Shown: positions 30,703 through 31,686 of the stretch, one piece after another
Layout of the letters: each line of letters begins with the position of its first letter
Numbering within the stretch: the first letter of the stretch is position 1
Assembly: GCA_020634215.1 (NCBI GenBank)
Contig: JACKCD010000064.1
Coordinates: forward strand, 1 to 31,686
Source of the DNA: Ardenticatenaceae bacterium
Lineage (GTDB): Bacteria; Chloroflexota; Anaerolineae; Promineifilales; Promineifilaceae
DNA length: 31,686 bases
Direction of reading: 5' to 3'
Position numbers and translations under genes: made by a program
Notes under the pieces: model-generated
Told to the model about the DNA's origin: nothing
The model's input: the letters and a program-made list of their open reading frames with translations, nothing else
The model's database searches: none

Positions 30703-31686
30703 ATGAAGTCTTTATCTTTTATTCAAACATCCCACAAACTTTTTTTTGTCTTGGTCGGGCTGTGGGCTGCATTATGGGGTGCCGCACCAACATTTGCGGC
30801 CAATTGCTCGGTGCCCAGTAGTACGTATCCGACGGTGCAAACGGCCGTTAATGACCCCAACTGCACCGAAATCAACCTTACAGCCACCACCTACACCGAA
30901 AACCTCACCCTGCACCACAACGTCATCATCAACGGTGTGGATCCGGCCGCCAGCATCATTGACGGCTATTTCCTGGGTTCCGTCGTGGTGGTGCAGCCCG
31001 GTGTCTATGCCGAACTCAACAACGTTACCCTACAGCACGGCACCGGTACCCAGGGTGCTGGCATTTATAACAACGGTGGTACGCTTAAGCTGCAAAATGC
31101 GGCACTGCACAACAACACCAACGGCCCCATCCCCACCCAACAGGGTGGCGGCATTTACAACAATGGCGGTAACGTGGAAGCCAGCAACGTGGACTTTCTC
31201 AATAACAACGCCACGGATGGTGCCGCTATTTTTAACAACAACGGTACAGTAACCGTTACCCAAAGCCAATTTAGCCATTATCAGGGCGTTTACCGTGGTG
31301 GTGGCATCTTTAACGACATGGGGCAGTTGACCGTTACCGACAGTCGCTTCACAGGCATGAACGCCGTGATAGGCATGGCAATTTTTAACAATGGCGGCAC
31401 GGTCAGAAGCAGTGGCAATCTCTATCAAAACGGCAACGGTGCCGTTGGAGCCATCAACAACGCCGAGCAGGGGGTTGTGGTGTCAGAATATGACCAATTC
31501 CTGAATAACAACTCCTATGCTGCCGGGGCGGGCATTGACAACACCAGCGGCACGATTCGCATTTCCAACTGCTTGTTCAGCCACAATTCGGCTCTGGGTG
31601 CTGGCGGCGCGATCCGCAACCTGAGCGGCCAAATTATTGTCACCAACTGCTCTTTCGATGGCAACAGCACCGGCTTGGGCAATGGC
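30703..31686 (+). CDS. Secreted right-handed beta-helix repeat protein (3' end outside window)
   Basis: 328 codons visible, continuing beyond the window. An N-terminal signal peptide (KLFFVLVGLWAALWGAAPTFA, cleavage probably after FAA) leads into NCSVPSSTYPTVQTAV, where parallel beta-helix or polymorphic-outer-membrane-like repeats begin. Repeats of GAGIYNNGGTLKL, GGGIYNNGGNVEAS, GAAIFNNNGTVTV, GGGIFNDMGQLTV and GGAIRNLSGQIIV recur every 23-40 residues; this G-x-I-x-N-x-x-G pattern fits a beta-helix stack. Secreted or cell-surface adhesin-like role, inferred. Overlaps no other gene; ribosome site GAGGAACGG upstream. Confidence 0.85.
   Translation, partial: MKSLSFIQTSHKLFFVLVGLWAALWGAAPTFAANCSVPSSTYPTVQTAVNDPNCTEINLTATTYTENLTLHHNVIINGVDPAASIIDGYFLGSVVVVQPGVYAELNNVTLQHGTGTQGAGIYNNGGTLKLQNAALHNNTNGPIPTQQGGGIYNNGGNVEASNVDFLNNNATDGAAIFNNNGTVTVTQSQFSHYQGVYRGGGIFNDMGQLTVTDSRFTGMNAVIGMAIFNNGGTVRSSGNLYQNGNGAVGAINNAEQGVVVSEYDQFLNNNSYAAGAGIDNTSGTIRISNCLFSHNSALGAGGAIRNLSGQIIVTNCSFDGNSTGLGNG

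Overview
The window looks like a chromosomal stretch from a GC-moderate environmental bacterium. I favour the Chloroflexota (Anaerolineae-like) because of the mix of KtrAB-type K+ uptake, a DUF1800/DUF1501 pair, an LCAD-type acyl-CoA dehydrogenase and intergenic sequence full of word-like hairpin repeats. That assignment is inference: there is no rRNA or other phylogenetic marker here. No tRNA, rRNA, CRISPR array or intact insertion sequence is visible.

Layout. 1-1622 (minus): KtrA and the start of KtrB, overlapping by ATGA. 1798-9034 (plus): a compact cluster holding an unrecognised 284-aa protein, two BrxC/BrxD-like (DUF2791) P-loop ATPases (the second with an N-terminal Tudor/SH3-like domain), a two-TM small protein, a Tat-exported beta-helix protein and an Lhr/BrxHI-like helicase. 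It resembles the ATPase-helicase part of BREX/Pgl systems without methyltransferase, PglZ or kinase, and is the best candidate for an undescribed defence or DNA-processing system. 9119-19601 (minus): tyrosine phosphatase, FtsH, an ECF-like sigma factor, a thioredoxin-fold selenoprotein read through an in-frame TGA, an alpha/beta-hydrolase fused to a DUF3267 zincin, an MFS transporter, a methyltransferase, a PLP dehydratase and an acyl-CoA dehydrogenase. 19833-26289 (minus): LytTR regulator, LytS-type kinase, a PepSY-like lipoprotein, and the DUF1501/DUF1800 pair. 26454-27002 (plus): an IS607-type resolvase without its catalytic serine, preceded by three phased repeats. 27138-28988 (minus): a membrane-anchored MutS-like ATPase. 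29237-31686 (plus): AhpD-like protein, small unknown protein, cupin, and the beginning of a secreted beta-helix protein.

Two sequence-level signals cut across the genes. First, the perfect palindrome AACGGCCGTT occurs about 40 times by hand count (far less than one expected), every copy inside a coding sequence and mostly read as Thr-Ala-Val. Second, at least eleven gene gaps hold long imperfect hairpins whose arms are made of short tandem words; several unrelated word families share this one architecture, and some supply stop codons or terminal codons to neighbouring genes.
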